Shown here: piece after piece, positions 49,215-61,290 of the stretch
How positions within the stretch are numbered: position 1 is the stretch's first letter
Layout: the number at the start of each line of letters is the position of its first letter
Assembly: GCA_020698575.1 (NCBI GenBank)
Contig: CM036239.1
Location: 16,710,763 to 16,774,762, forward strand
From: Bostrychus sinensis
Lineage: Eukaryota > Chordata > Actinopteri > Gobiiformes > Eleotridae
DNA length: 64,000 nt
Direction of reading: 5' to 3'
The notes under the pieces: generated by a model
What the model saw: the letters and a program-made list of their open reading frames with translations, nothing else
Told to the model about the DNA's origin: nothing
Databases searched by the model: none
Program-made: the position numbers and the translations under genes

Positions 49215-50314
49215 GTAAGTCATAACCATCACAAATTAACAAACAAATGCCTAAAATATTTTACTCTGTACTGAATCTATATTACTTATATATTCAACAT
49301 TTACTGATGTGTGCCAGAATGTAGTTTCTTGAGTAAAATGAATTAAAGGCAAAAATGGATTTAAAAAATTCTGTGTCTTCTATTTTGATTATTGCTCTAT
49401 CTTATTAAGCTACCAGCACTGTAATGGTACAAATCTATCAAGCCAATCAGAATTAGCTGCAGGTCTTTTTTAGCAAAAAAGTAGTAGGCAATGGGCTATC
49501 ATTATATGGTGAATCACTCTAGTGCGCGGCGAATGGACCTAGATTGCTGATTGCAGACATGGAGGGGAGAGCAAAATATGTTCAGCCATTAATTAATCTA
49601 ATAGTTTTCATGGAACAAAGCACATATCTCCACCGCCTGCATAATGAGAGCCTGGAACAAAGTCATTCACCGCATCCCATTTGAAACTGTGTGAGGAAAA
49701 GGAGAAGCACAATATAGAGCAAATGAAAAGGGTTCACAATGGCTTTTGATGAGTCTCTGTTTTGTCAGTTTTATTTCATTTTTCTTTTTAATTCCTTCAA
49801 TAAAATCCAAACACACATTAACCCCAGATGTGTGCTAGAGTATAGTCAGCTTTAAGTTAAAAATCAATATCTAGCAGCTGTTTTGATTGGCTGGAGTATC
49901 AGTAAAAGCAGAATGCCAGGATTTGATTGTATAATACAAGTGATATCACAGCTCAGTGATGCAAAACATTCGGTAAAATGAGCAGATCTTATTGAATTTT
50001 ATTCCGTGGATCCGTGAGGCATGTCAGGGGAAATGAGAGCAGGAGGACTTCTTGGCACCACCACACTGTTTTCTCACACAGTTAGGCATTGTTTTAGGTT
50101 GCAGACTTCAAAATTCTGGTTGTGTGGTGAAGGAATACACATACATCCTATAATTTTATTTCATTTAATACTTGCAATGCTATGTTTAATAATATGATAA
50201 CCTTAAGGGCTAAATTGCAGCTGCTTTTTAACTAAAGCACTTCTACACTATGCATTTATATAAAAAAAAAAAAATTAATGTAATTATGTGAACTGTTTGT
50301 ATGTTGTATTTAAC
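49215..50314 (+). other. Intronic or intergenic, contains a possible enhancer
   Basis: Mostly AT-rich. The island 49500-49720 is listed separately. No exon recognised. Confidence 0.4.
49500..49720. promoter_or_regulatory. Possible conserved enhancer with paired SOX-like sites
   Basis: The motif TGGAACAAAG occurs twice, at 49611-49620 and 49653-49662. Its ACAAAG core fits SOX/TCF-type binding. A CATTAATTAAT homeodomain-type site lies at 49588-49598 and TAATGAG at 49642. The segment is non-repetitive with moderate GC. Function is inferred from motif density only. Confidence 0.25.
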
Positions 50315-50322
50315 ACCACAAT

Positions 50323-50681
50323 TAGGGTGACCATCTCAAAAAGTATAAAAAGTGGGACAAGCTGTTCGATTTGGTGGGACAAGGTGGGGCAGACTTGAGA
50401 AATAAGAGTTTTGACCTACAAATTTAACTCACCAACTTACTGAGATAGTAACACATCAACCAAATATTCAACCTGTCAAGACAGGACACCCAAAAAATAT
50501 TTATTCTACATTTTACACAAGGAACACTAACCTTACTTTGTTGTTCTTACCGTAATGTAACTTTTTTATGAGATCCACTTGAGCACCAATGAAAACGAGG
50601 GACATTATCTTAATAAGTGGGACGGGGCGGACAGATGCCTAAATGGCTATGCAACCAAAACTGGCACAGGTGGTCACCCTA
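50323..50681 (+). mobile_element. Non-autonomous hAT-like element with 8-bp TSD
   Basis: The ends are inverted copies of TAGGGTGACCA (left) and TGGTCACCCTA (right), with one variable base. The flanking octamers ACCACAAT (50315-50322) and ACAACAAT (50682-50689) match at 7 of 8 positions. The internal GGGACAAG and GGGACGGGGCGG blocks are as in a vertebrate repeat with GTGACCA ends. No transposase is present. Confidence 0.75.
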
Positions 50682-50689
50682 ACAACAAT

Positions 50690-51589
50690 AGATCTGTAAT
50701 ACTAAAAAGCAATACTAATCTGGCTCCCTGTAAGTGAAGTGAGTGTGGGTTTGTTTTTTGTTTTGTTTTGTTGTTTTTTGTTTTTTCTTATATTTCACCT
50801 CACAGTAGAGGGCAAGAAAAGTTTTGGGTCCCAAGTGGCACTCTTCACCCTCATTGAGTTGGATTGCTGTCAGATGAACCCACTCAGATATAGTTGTTTA
50901 AAAATATTGTTGAACCAGAGCACAGACCCTGAGCACTCACAGATGAAAGGTGATATGATGACATTTTACTTACTCTCTAAATGTGTAGTCCACGTAAGTG
51001 CTCCAGGCCATCAGGTGTAAGAAAATATCTGTGTGTTTTTAAAAAGTCAGTCTGTGTCTAGTCATTTCTATCAACAGAAAATGACATTTTCATGACAATT
51101 ACTCATATTATCACTATTAATATTTTGCCCCAGGGGAAAATAAAAATGGAAAAGCAAATGCGTGTACCAAGACATCCTTTCAGTTCTCCACTTGTCAAAC
51201 TCACACGGGAGGAACTCAAATTACAAAAACATGAAATTACCATAAATTACTACTCAGAAATATCCACTCAACAGCGCTACCTGCCATTTTAGAAAATTCA
51301 TTTGAATACTATGATCAACAGGATCAAAAGCCCCTCTATGAAAGCCACACAACTAGTTTAATAATTGATGCTACTGAGAAATGATGAAAATGTCTTTGTT
51401 GGCCACAGATTTTTTCCGGAGCCTGAGGTGAAGTGTATTGTGGTTGCAAATAGCAGGAAAAGATTTGTTAGGGTCACCTGTTATTTCCAGTTTTTTTGGA
51501 GCATTGGCTTGGTCTTGATGCACAAATCAAAAAATTGGTATTGCAAGAAAGGTTAGTCATCAGGTTGATACAAGATGTATACTTACATT
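50690..51589 (+). other. Intronic or intergenic, unassigned
   Basis: Moderately coding-like frames occur here but none is recognised. Part may belong to the LINE fragment that follows. Confidence 0.35.
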
Positions 51590-52063
51590 ATACTACAGTT
51601 TGTTTTCCCTTATCTATCATATTGTAATATAGTTTGGGCAACACTTTCCCGTCTACTCTAAATAAAATCTTAATTTTGCAAAAGTGCTTTTTTAGCATTG
51701 CAACCCATTCTGAGCCACTGACATCATCTGCTAATTTGTTTTACAAACTCAGGATTCTTAATATTTATGATACAAATGTCTATCAGATGTGTATTTTTAT
51801 GTACCCTACATGAACATTTCATGTTTTATTTTAAAACTAATTTAGAGGTTCATCGCTACAATACTCGTCAAAATCAAGACTTCCATTTGCCAAAATCAAT
51901 AACATTCAGAGCCCAGTTTTGCCTAAGATATCGAGGCTGTAAACTGTGGAGTGAATTTTTCCATCTAGTTAAAAGCAACACATCACTAATGATGAGTTTC
52001 ACAAGTTTTTGGTTAAATCTTGTTGATTTTTTTAACCATTTAACTGTTGTTCTCTTCTAATTA
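51590..52063 (+). mobile_element. CR1-like LINE reverse transcriptase 3' fragment
   Basis: Across two frameshifts the plus strand reads CNIVWA, then NTFPSTLNKILILQK and LFYKLRILNIYD, then CIFMYPT with a stop, then EVHRYNTRQNQDFHLP and LRYRGCKLWSEF. These correspond in order to the end of RT and the C-terminal region of CR1/jockey-type LINEs. The upstream catalytic part is missing, as expected for a 5'-truncated copy. Confidence 0.7.
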
Positions 52064-53822
52064 TAAAGCACACTGTGTTCACGGTAACATTTTTATGTAT
52101 TATAAAGTGGAGGCTTTAAAATAAGCCCTTTTCAGTTTTTTGCCTCTCCCCTGCACCTATACTGCTCATTTTTATATACATGTTGTAAATGTATATGGTA
52201 ATTTTTATTTTGTGCAAATATAATATAAAGAATATATATATAATAGATATAAAGAAAGATATAAAGAAATGAATAAAAACGAAAGGATTACTAAGCTGCT
52301 TTGTTTCAAACGGGTTGCTCAATGTAATTCATTATCACAGCTTGACAACCTACAACTATAAAAAAAGGGGTAGAAGTGACAAAAATAGACCAGGCATTTA
52401 TCTCACGTAGAAACATGCCCCCCAGGTAACTGTAGCACAGTTTGTGTTTCGGACAATGCTCCGAGCAACACAGACCCCCAGAGTTTTAAAGCGAGATGTG
52501 ACAAATCCAAGATGGCACGTCTGAATATAACACTAGTGTGGACAGGGCATAAAGGAGGAAAGTGATTTTTCTAACGCCGGATGGAGACACATTCAGGTTT
52601 GATGGAACATGAGTAAATCTACTGTTGTCTTTTCTTTTGTTTGTTTGTTTGTTTGTTTGCTTTTTCCTTTCTGTTGTGCCTGTTTTACGTTTTACATCAA
52701 ATGCCCTTCTTGACGCAACCATTGTCCTTTTATCAAGTTAGGAAGACACTACCCTCCCTTTTATACAAGCTTGAGACTGACACTAAGAGTTCTCCTAGAG
52801 GCTGGACTTTCAGTCCAAATATTTAGTTTAATTAAGTGTAGTATTTATACAAAAAATGCAAACAATCTGTGCGGAACTGTTTATTACCCCATCTGTGTGT
52901 ATGTGTGCGTTGAGTCAGCTCGCATTTCTGTGTCATTACGCCATCATGTGCTGAGCTTAGAGTTTGGGCTTATCTTTGGGCTTGAGTTCTGCAAACACAA
53001 CCTCTGTTTGATAATCTCTGCAGCTGCATGATGATCTATTGGTAAACCTGGTGGTAATTATACTATTTGCAGTACTGACCGACTACGATGACTTTACACG
53101 CTGCCCCTTTGTGTGTGTGTGGTGGAAAAATCAAGAAAGCTGCACAATATCCCTGCCTAACTTTAGGAGTCTCCGAGGGAGGGATCAGCAGTGAGGAAAT
53201 GAGCGAACACAGTACAAAGACACCCTAAGAAAAGATGGAAGAAAAAAAGTTAGAGTGTAGCACAATCTGCCAGCGGAGAGCGGAAAATTGTGGGAGAAGG
53301 AGGAGTGAGTGAGAGGTAATGAATAGCAAATCAGCTCCTTTATAAAACTCCTGCTTTCAGTGTTCAATCAGAGTGGCCTGGATTGGCAATTTTCCTCCGG
53401 CACAATAGAGCAGGCCCAAGAGGACTCTGGCCTGAGTTCAGAGATGAGGGGGAGGGGGGATCTGGAGGGGGGCACTGCTTGTTCCTAACACCAACATGTT
53501 CTATCAAGTTTGGCATAAAACACATAGACAACAGGAGGTACTCAGCAGCTGCGTGCTCTATGACTTTTCCTCCCACATATTTCCTCTCTTCAGTGATGTT
53601 GGAGGTAATGAGTGTGGGTTGGTCATTTGCATAGGAACTCCCTGTTTCCTCTAGTGACAGGAAATAGCCTCCAGGATGGAAGGAGTAGGGAGGCTTTGGA
53701 GCTAAATGACTGACAGCATGCTCCCACTGTGCACTCCAGGTCAACCAGACAGTCTTATTTGCACTTTATGGGTACACTTACTCCTCTGGCTCTCCAATGT
53801 ACAATTGCATGTGCATTATATA
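52064..53822 (+). other. Intronic or intergenic, no exon recognised
   Basis: Includes a (TTTG)n run at 52636-52659. The segment 53360-53740 has moderate GC and no origin that I recognise. Confidence 0.4.
52636..52659. repeat. (TTTG)n microsatellite
   Basis: Six uninterrupted units. Confidence 0.9.
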
Positions 53823-53912
53823 ATTCATTCATTCATTCATCTTCCTTCGCTTATTCCTTATTCCTGCAGGTGACAGGAGGCAATATGGGCTTTAGGTGGG
53901 GTACAGCAGAGA
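53823..53912 (-). repeat. Repeat tail with ATTC microsatellite
   Basis: ATTC repeats, then TTCGCTTATTCC and GGTGACAGGAGGCAATATGG and GTGGGGTACA. This is a highly diverged minus-strand copy of the tail at 39951. Confidence 0.5.
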
Positions 53913-55532
53913 GAGGTGGGGGTACAACTCCTCCATTTGAGGCAGGGTCTCTCCTCCAACCTGGAAAGAGCAAGTCACCCTTTTCCAAACGAAAACCATG
54001 GCCTCAGACTTGGAGGTGCAGATTTTCATCACAGCTGCTCATCTCTAAATGCCCCAGTGCATGCTGAAGGTCCTAGTTTGGTGAAGCCAACAGGACAACA
54101 TCATCTGCAAAAAGCAGATATGATGGGCCAGATGGTTTGGTCCCCAAACCCTCTGGCTGCACCTAGAATTTGTTACGCCACCTGTGATTGTTCTGCCTAT
54201 AGAAATAAAACTCCAACAATGAGATACCAGACTAACTTATTTGTATAGAATAGGCCAAGAGTTAGTCTGGCTGGCCAGGCTACAGCACTGCACCTGATAC
54301 ATTTCTAAACATTTAAAGGATTACTGGCTCTGATAGACTGTGAAGCAAGACTTTCCCTTTCCTCTCTGTCTCTCCACTTGTCCCCACAAAGGGCAATAAA
54401 AGTTGCGTGACTCTGGTCAGTGCCAAAATCATCAGGATAACACATTCAACAAGCGTGTACTGCAAGTTAATACAATACGTCAAATGTATTGCAATGTATA
54501 GTTAGCCAACAAAGTCGGTGAACATATTCAGTTGCCTAGGGTCAGGATAGGCCTACTGTATGAGGCTGTACTGTCCTACTGCCTATTGTATGACATTACT
54601 ATAAGGATACATACAGGCAGCAGGTTGCTCGTGCTCTCAATGTGTCCTTTGCTCATACAAAATTCTCATTTACATACCAGATTTGTGGCAGCAATTATTT
54701 GCGCAGTTTCTCATTGTAAATCACACGTCCACGAGAAGCAAACACTGTTTTTCTAACTGCACTCACAGTTTATCACCAGTTAGTAAATCTGTCCCTTGGT
54801 GTTTTGGATGATATGCTCTATGTTTGTATAAAATTCATAACAAGCACACTAATCACTATAAGTATCAAACTGTACATACTTGCTAAAAATGGCATTGAAA
54901 AGTCCTGTCCAGTGGAGTACATAGTTTTGCCTAGTTCAGATTTTAAACAAGGACTATAAAACACCAGTTGTCTTTTTCGTCCACCAAGCCATTTTACATT
55001 TATTTGCATTTCATTATCCAAATAACAAATAATTAATAAAAAAAAAGACTGATATTAAAATATTTGTTCATGGCAGCCATAATATGGAAAATATTAAACA
55101 AGATGTTGAGAAACTGCTCTTGAAAGGTTTGTTTTTTAATTGGCATAAAGCGTGTTGGATCCCTCTGAAGTAATGTTATCTCCGGAGTGTAATAATTTAG
55201 TTTGACACACTAACTGCTCATTAAAAGTCAACTGTGCATGAAGAAGAAAAGTCATAATTTAGCCCAGCCTCATAAGACACTTGATCACTGCCGCTTGAGT
55301 ATCTATGCTATTAATTTTGTGGGGTACAGTTTTCACTCATTTAAATCACATTGGTTACATGAAGGATGGGACAGCACAGCAAGCCCAAAAGCAACAGAAC
55401 AGCTCTATTCAATTTTCTCAAACCTGTAATGCCTAGAAAGCCTACACAAAGCTGCTTTTACACTTATCTGAGAGCGAGTTGCACGTTTTGCATGGCCAGC
55501 AGTAGAGTTGGCTCTTAGTAGATATAATTATT
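53913..55532 (+). other. Intronic or intergenic, nothing recognised
   Basis: No exon or repeat could be assigned. Confidence 0.4.
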
Positions 55533-55741
55533 ATGAACAGTGACAAGGATGGATTTGGCAGCATGATGCGGATACCTGCTGCCAGTGTACACAGCTCATA
55601 CCTGTCCCACTATGTGCACCAATACACCAACCAAGTTCCAACAACAGCAGTATTTTCTCCCTGCATTTGGCCATCTTTAGCTGCCCCACAATTTGGAGCA
55701 CAGGCACAGGGAAGCCAGGTTTCAGGTATGGAGGAAAAAAA
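55533..55741 (+). other. Exon-like open segment, unassigned
   Basis: An open frame from ATG 55533 with about 46% GC, above the local background, and a Ser/Ala/Gln/Pro/Tyr-rich composition (SSYLSHYVHQYTNQVP, SLAAPQFGAQAQG). It precedes an A-rich tract and a SINE. The composition resembles transcription-factor activation segments, but no domain is recognised, and the possible upstream acceptor (ATGAACAG) is weak. It could equally be part of an unrecognised transposon. Confidence 0.15.
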
Positions 55742-55789
55742 AAAAAGTCGTCAAAATAAGTGGCAAAAATAATCAATACACAATGGTAC

Positions 55790-55954
55790 ACAGTGGCTTA
55801 TAGGGAAGCTACACTGGACAATTAAACAATTAAACTTCGGAGAGAGCATACCTCTGCCACTGGCCCTGTCTTGCAAAGGTAAAGATATAGTCACCAGACC
55901 TGGATCCGAACTGGTTTAGGGGTAAGTGCTCTGTCCATTGAGCCACAAAACCCT
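55790..55954 (-). repeat. tRNA-derived SINE, minus strand
   Basis: On the minus strand a tRNA-type head is visible: A box TGGCTCAATGG (complement of 55935-55945) and B box GTTCGGATCC (complement of 55902-55911), about 24 bases apart. These are Pol III promoter elements as in tRNA-derived SINEs. The element continues downstream on that strand into AT-rich sequence. Confidence 0.55.
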
Positions 55955-56036
55955 GAGTTATTTTGAGTTTACAGAGTAATGAACAAATCAAACTATCAAC
56001 AACGCAATGCAAGCAAAAATAAAATCTCTTCGGTAA

Positions 56037-56408
56037 TGGTAATTAAAAGTTAGGATTCTAATTATACTTTTATGCTCCTAGCCCTGGATTGGCCAATGCA
56101 GAGGAGCGAGGCTATAAAGCAGGTGGAGGTGGATCCTGGTGCCCTCTCTCTCTCTCTCGCCCACTCGCTCATCCTCCTGGTCCATCCCGCTGCCAGACCC
56201 AGCTTCCTTTAGTTTAACTTAATTACCACCGCTTTTGTTGTTGAGCTTCCCTTCTCTGTTTTTGGTTACATTGTGAATGATTTCTGTTAAATTAAACCAT
56301 TTTGTTGAGCGCTGTAATCGTTGTCCATCTCTTATATTATGTTATGTTATGTTATGTTATTTTATGCGTCCCTTTAACCCTTACACTCTTGCAACAGGGA
56401 CCGTAACA
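56037..56408 (+). mobile_element. Probable solo LTR with promoter and poly-A motifs
   Basis: The 372-base segment starts TGGTAATT and ends CCGTAACA, with TG and CA ends, and is flanked by the direct repeat GTAA (56033-56036 and 56409-56412). Inside are an ATTGGCCAAT palindrome (CCAAT box) at 56088-56097, a TATAAAG box at 56113-56119, a CT-rich leader and an ATTAAA signal at 56291-56296. The order of promoter, signal and end is that of an LTR. A GTTAT microsatellite (56337-56360) lies in the last part. Orientation is +. A four-base TSD can occur by chance, so boundaries are moderate only. Confidence 0.5.
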
Positions 56409-56412
56409 GTAA

Positions 56413-57079
56413 TATTTCAATAGTTTTAGGTTTTGTACTTGTAGTTGTACACTACACAACATGCTTCAGTAGTTGACGTAGCAATATTCAGCATGTTGTT
56501 TGTCTTTCCATGTCTTGTCTTTTCCATTTCTTTTCTATTTTGTAGATCATCGAGCTGTCCTAACCTACAGATGACTTATTTGTTACGGATAATGCACAGA
56601 ATAATTATTTTTTCATTTCAAAGCTCCAGCAGCAGGTGGACTTTTTCTGACAATGTAGTTTGCAAGTATTTCTCTGTTGTTGTTGTTTTTTTCGAAGCCA
56701 TATTTTGTGCTGTGAAGTAGTGTAGCTAAGAAGAATGTGTTGATCTATTAGAGACACACGATACAGCAGCAGCAGTGGTTATTAGGCAGCGGCTCAGCTT
56801 TTGTTGATAGTGTCGGCTAGGGTGGTATTCCAATATTCCAGATATATTTTTGTAGAATACACTGATGTGCAAACACAAGCAAGCAGAGTGACTTATCTTT
56901 GAGTTGTTGTTGTGAAATGAAATCAAACAAAACAGTCATGTAGTGTGCCTCCCTCATGGGCTGCCAAATTATTAAGACTGACCCAGGAGTATAATGCTAA
57001 CAGGTTTGTTAATTAATCACCTGGCTCATACTTAAAATAAACAAGCCAATAAGCCAATAAGTCGATGGATCCTGGTCCT
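56413..57079 (+). other. Intronic or intergenic, nothing recognised
   Basis: No coding or repeat structure seen. Confidence 0.4.
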
Positions 57080-57297
57080 GGGTCCAGTCCAATTCCAAAA
57101 AAGCTGGGAGACTGTGTGAAATGTAATTATGAACATACACATTAATTTGCAATATAGCATGAACATTTTCAGGTGTTAACTGAGAAAAAATACAAATACA
57201 AATACCTCATTTTGAATTTTATGGGAGCAAGACATCTGAAAGAAGAAGGGAAGAGACAACAAAAGGGTGAAAAAACAAGTTGTAAAATAAAATAAAA
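57080..57297 (+). mobile_element. MITE-like foldback element, copy 2 (truncated)
   Basis: AATTCCAAAAAAGCTGGGAG with CTGTGTGAAATGTAATT matches the reversed right end of the element at 10975-11411. CTCATTTTGAATTTTATGGG and the AGACAACAAAAGGGTG part correspond to its interior. The 3' half is missing. Confidence 0.5.
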
Positions 57298-57659
57298 AAG
57301 ATTTCCTGTTTTCAGAGGTTATGTGGGAACATTTCAGCGGCCATTTTAGAAGGGCAGAGTCTCTGTTATTAGTATTATATATACTTGACGAATTGATTGA
57401 ATTGGGGTAGTGTGTTCGCATAGACTTAGGCTACAGTTACACTACCCAGTTTGTTATTTGAGCCTTTTTGGCTTCTATAATGTTGACAAATTTTACAGAC
57501 TAATTGTGATGTGTTGTGTGGCGCATCCTTGCCACTGCGCTGCACTTGAACATCAGTAGTCTTGGCTGGTTGTTTATTGGTTCCCTTGATGTTGAGCGCT
57601 CCCTCATTTATGTATTGGCCACATGTTTTGGCCACATGCAGTCATCCTCTTTCTTCTAT
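57298..57659 (+). other. Intronic or intergenic, unassigned
   Basis: Nothing recognised beyond sequence leading up to the exon-like island at 57660. Confidence 0.35.
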
Positions 57660-57826
57660 CAGCAGACCCCATGTGGCTCTCTGCAGGATGGGCACACAGA
57701 TGGACTCAGTGGGGCTCCACAGGCAGGTTTGGCTCAAACACAGGCCTCCCATCTCATCAAACCTCTCGCAGAATGGCAGCACATCTTTCAGTCACATCAA
57801 GAAGATTTCTCAGTCATCTATTGGGT
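57660..57826 (+). other. Exon-like island with splice-site-like boundaries
   Basis: A polypyrimidine tract and CAG (CTCTTTCTTCTATCAG, ending 57662) precede an open segment of about 53% GC, well above background, with codon-like composition. It includes GLSGAPQAGLAQTQASHLIK and AEWQHIFQSHQEDFSVIYW, then a weak donor-like GTATAA near 57825. I recognise no domain. It could be an alternative exon, an unrecognised repeat, or chance. Confidence 0.2.
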
Positions 57827-60800
57827 ATAAATTCATTAAAATGCTAATTTTCTGTGGCCTTATACATATTTGCTTACATGCTTTATGTGTTTTTAGCCTA
57901 GACCTTGGTTTGTTCATTGAAAATCTAGAGCAGTAGCATGTCTAGTGTATTTAGATAAAACACATTTATGAAAGTTTTTTTGCATTTGGTAAAGTTGCCT
58001 TGTCTGTAGTTAATAAATGTTGAGAGTCAGGACTGTTGATGGCGACTTTAATCCTTGTTTAGTACTGGTCTTTGTTTAGGCCTCATTTAGTCCTGGTTTA
58101 GTCCTGTTTTTTGCCTGGTTTTGATCTGGTTTAGTCTAACAATAGAAAAATACTGGGGTCTGGACCTCTCTGACGTATATGGTGCGTACGGCCATGTTGG
58201 CAGCACATGAACCAAATTATCAAGACAGCACCATAAAGCCTCAAAGACAATAAAAGTAAAAAAATAATGCAGAAGGTATTTAAACCCTTTTTAGAATAAT
58301 GTGCTATTGTTACAAAACGTTAAGAACTTTAGATAAAAACAGACTATTGAACAGAGATGAGCAATTTTGAGTTCTTAGTGTTCGTAATTATGTTGTTGTG
58401 TTGGGTACTAGCTCAAACTAGCGACGCAAGGACTCAGTGTGTAAACAGCACAGCTCCGCACAAGTGGCTGACAATTATATAAGCATTCTGTGTCCTGGTG
58501 TGTGCACAAGCCACTCCTCTAAATGTTGATGATCTCTGGATGGAGCTATTGTCCCTCTAACAAGGCCAGCGTTAGGCTCTGGAAGCCTGCTCTTCCCCTG
58601 TGGGAAGGAGAGAGGCACCAGACCTCTCTCTGCAGGATAATTGGCAAAGGCACCTGGATCATACAGCATGAATGACAGACTGACATTCATTACCTTTAAT
58701 AGAATTCCCTCCATCACAGTGTCACCCTTGTCCTCTCTTTCTGCCATACACACTTGATTTTGTAGTTTTCATTTTGTTTGGGTGCTACTGTCACAGCTCT
58801 CTGGCCCTCATCAGCCGTGCACCATCGCCCTCTGGGTCATCTCCCAATGTCTTGTAGCCATTGTTATCCTTGGCACCTGAAAGATAAAGTCAGTGTTGAT
58901 GAGTGATGAGCACATGGGCCTTGTCGAAAAATGAGCCGCTACTTGCAATACAGATATGCTGCTTGTCTTTTATAAGGACCCCAAGGCTGTGTGTGTACAT
59001 GTGTCGGGTCACAGGTCACATCATTGCTCCCATCATCAACTCCATCATAAATGTCCCTGCAAATTCAGCAAATGTTCTCTCAAGTAGCACCCACGCTCTA
59101 GACCTTGAAACATGTCCTGAAGACGTAAAGATAGTATTTTCATTAAATGCTGGTCTGACAGAAGAAGAAGAGCTGTTTATGAATGGGCAGTGACTGGAGC
59201 AGATAATGACCAACTGTGGGCATCACTCACTGGGCTTCTGTGGGACCTTTTTGGCTCAATAAAAGATCTCATTACTACACTTTACAGATGCCACCTCTGA
59301 CACTTGTGGGATTTGCCTCTTGTAATACACTGGTCTGACGAACTGGAACCTATAGGCTGCTCGAATACATAGAAAACAGAAGGCAGACCATTTTTACACA
59401 TGTTAACTGTGAAACTGTGTTGTAAATGTGTGTTGTTGTTGTTGTTTTTTTATAACCTTGTTGCTCTAAACTTAGCACTTCCATTGGAGTGGGGGAAGGT
59501 AAAATTGAAGTGAAGTGTGAAGATTTGACTTGAAATGAACAGTCTTTTTATAAGGTGTAAATGAAAATCACCATAGCTATCTGCAGCCAAACATGTTTAG
59601 GAGAACTAAGTGAGAGTTAACTTTCTTTTCTTCATTTATTATTTGAAGTGTTTATGTGAACTGTAGATAAGTCTAAAATATGGAAAAGTGCAGTACTTCG
59701 GACACACCAGCTCTGTAGGCTTCAATCATTATAAAAGCTTTATAAATTACAACATTACAAGATATTTTTTGAAACATAAAATATACAGTTTTAGGTATTC
59801 TCTGACAGTGACTCACCACACTCCTAACACAATGTATTCGCTTATGACATTTTAAGAATTCACAGCAAGAAGAAGTTTGAAATTTTGCATATATTTGCAT
59901 TCATGTTTCATTAAATCTTTTTGTTGTACACTTTCCCTGCAGTGACTGGTGGCCTATATTGTGGCGTTGATTGCAATCTGAAGCACTAGCTCCAGGAAGT
60001 GCTAATAGATGATTGAGTGGAATCTTGAATTATAGGTAGTCAATATGAAGGATACTAATAAGAATATTAAGTGACAACTCTATTGACAGTATTAAGCGTT
60101 GCTATACTATGAATGCCAATAACTGAGCCATATGTAGTGACGAGCATCTGTCAAAATGAAGATACTTAATTATTTCACATTGATGTAGCACACCTTTTTT
60201 TTTTTTACACTGTTTAAACATCAGCCATTGCTCACAATCTTTCATGCTGTTCTCTCAGAAGACATATAAATGTATTTTTCTGGCTCTCATATTGATTTGG
60301 ATCTAACATAATTGATCATTGGGGAGACAGTTAAGAGGCTCCTTTCTTTTTGCTTCTATAGGCTGACAGCATCGCACCAATTTTTATTCATTAGAAACAC
60401 GATTTGCCCGGAGGGGACTTTCAAACAGAGATAGAAATAGAATACAGCAATAATTGGCAAAACAAATGTTCCTAAAACCTTATAGTGAAGAAAAATCTGA
60501 TCTATAGATGACTATAGGTTAGCTTTATGTCCATCTTGACTAATCTGGGTATAGTATTTTTCTGCTACTATTTAACATGATAACGCAGACATCAGTGACC
60601 ATAATGAAGCCCTGTATGAACTACTGTTCTGTATCTGATAAGAAATTCTACATTTGTGCTTTTTCTGCAGAACTGATGACTTCATTCTTAACTCAAAGAC
60701 AGCGGGGTGTGCACACTTGCTCCTTCTTACAAAATTGTTTATTGTTGATAGTTCAAATATCATAGATTTAAAATAGAAAGGCAAATACGTACAAAAATCC

Positions 60801-61196
60801 ATACATTTAAAATGCAGTACAGAGAAAGAATTGTGTATAGTTCAAAAAGTCTTCTCCTTTAATTAAAGTTCCTGAACACGCTCATTATCCAGCGAAGACA
60901 GGGAAAGGCCACAGAGTTATGTCTTCATCTGAAAGCGTTATTAAAGTCTTCATCCAGCCACGGCCTCATGAATATAATCTCTGTAGTATATGTTTATATC
61001 AAGAGACCTTAATGGAGACTGTATTGGCAAGTCGGTGAAAAAGCCAAGCCGCATGTTTGAGTCCGAGGGGAAACAAACAGGAAAGGATCCCAGAGGAGGC
61101 AGTCGGGCCAGGGGCACAGCTGTCCACAGTGGTTATGATGAGGGACAGTCTTTTGGTTGTAAGGACATGACACAGTGTAGGGATAATAGTCTCAGC
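57827..61196 (+). other. Intronic or intergenic, some moderate-GC islands
   Basis: Islands at 58480-58760 and 60340-60440 lack low-complexity sequence and could be regulatory; this is composition-based only. A plus-strand frame near 58996-59191 is not recognised. No exon was assigned. Confidence 0.4.
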
Positions 61197-61290
61197 AGAG
61201 GTGGAGGAAGTGCTGTACTCAAGTAAAAGTGCAATTAACCTAGTTAACAAAATGATTACGTAATGTAAAAGTAAAAAAGTAACTACGAGT
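61197..61290 (+). repeat. Fragment of an AGTAAAAGTA-type repeat
   Basis: GGTGGAGGAAGTGCTGTACTC, then AAGTAAAAGTGCA, then TAATGTAAAAGTAAAAAAGT. This is the plus-strand counterpart of the piece at 33870. It is followed by irregular ACT-rich sequence to 61357. Confidence 0.5.

Noticed and set aside
58996..59191. Plus-strand frame with an acidic C-terminus (EDVKIVF, TEEEELF)
   Set aside because: Considered as a LINE or exon fragment but no family match could be recognised; left unassigned.
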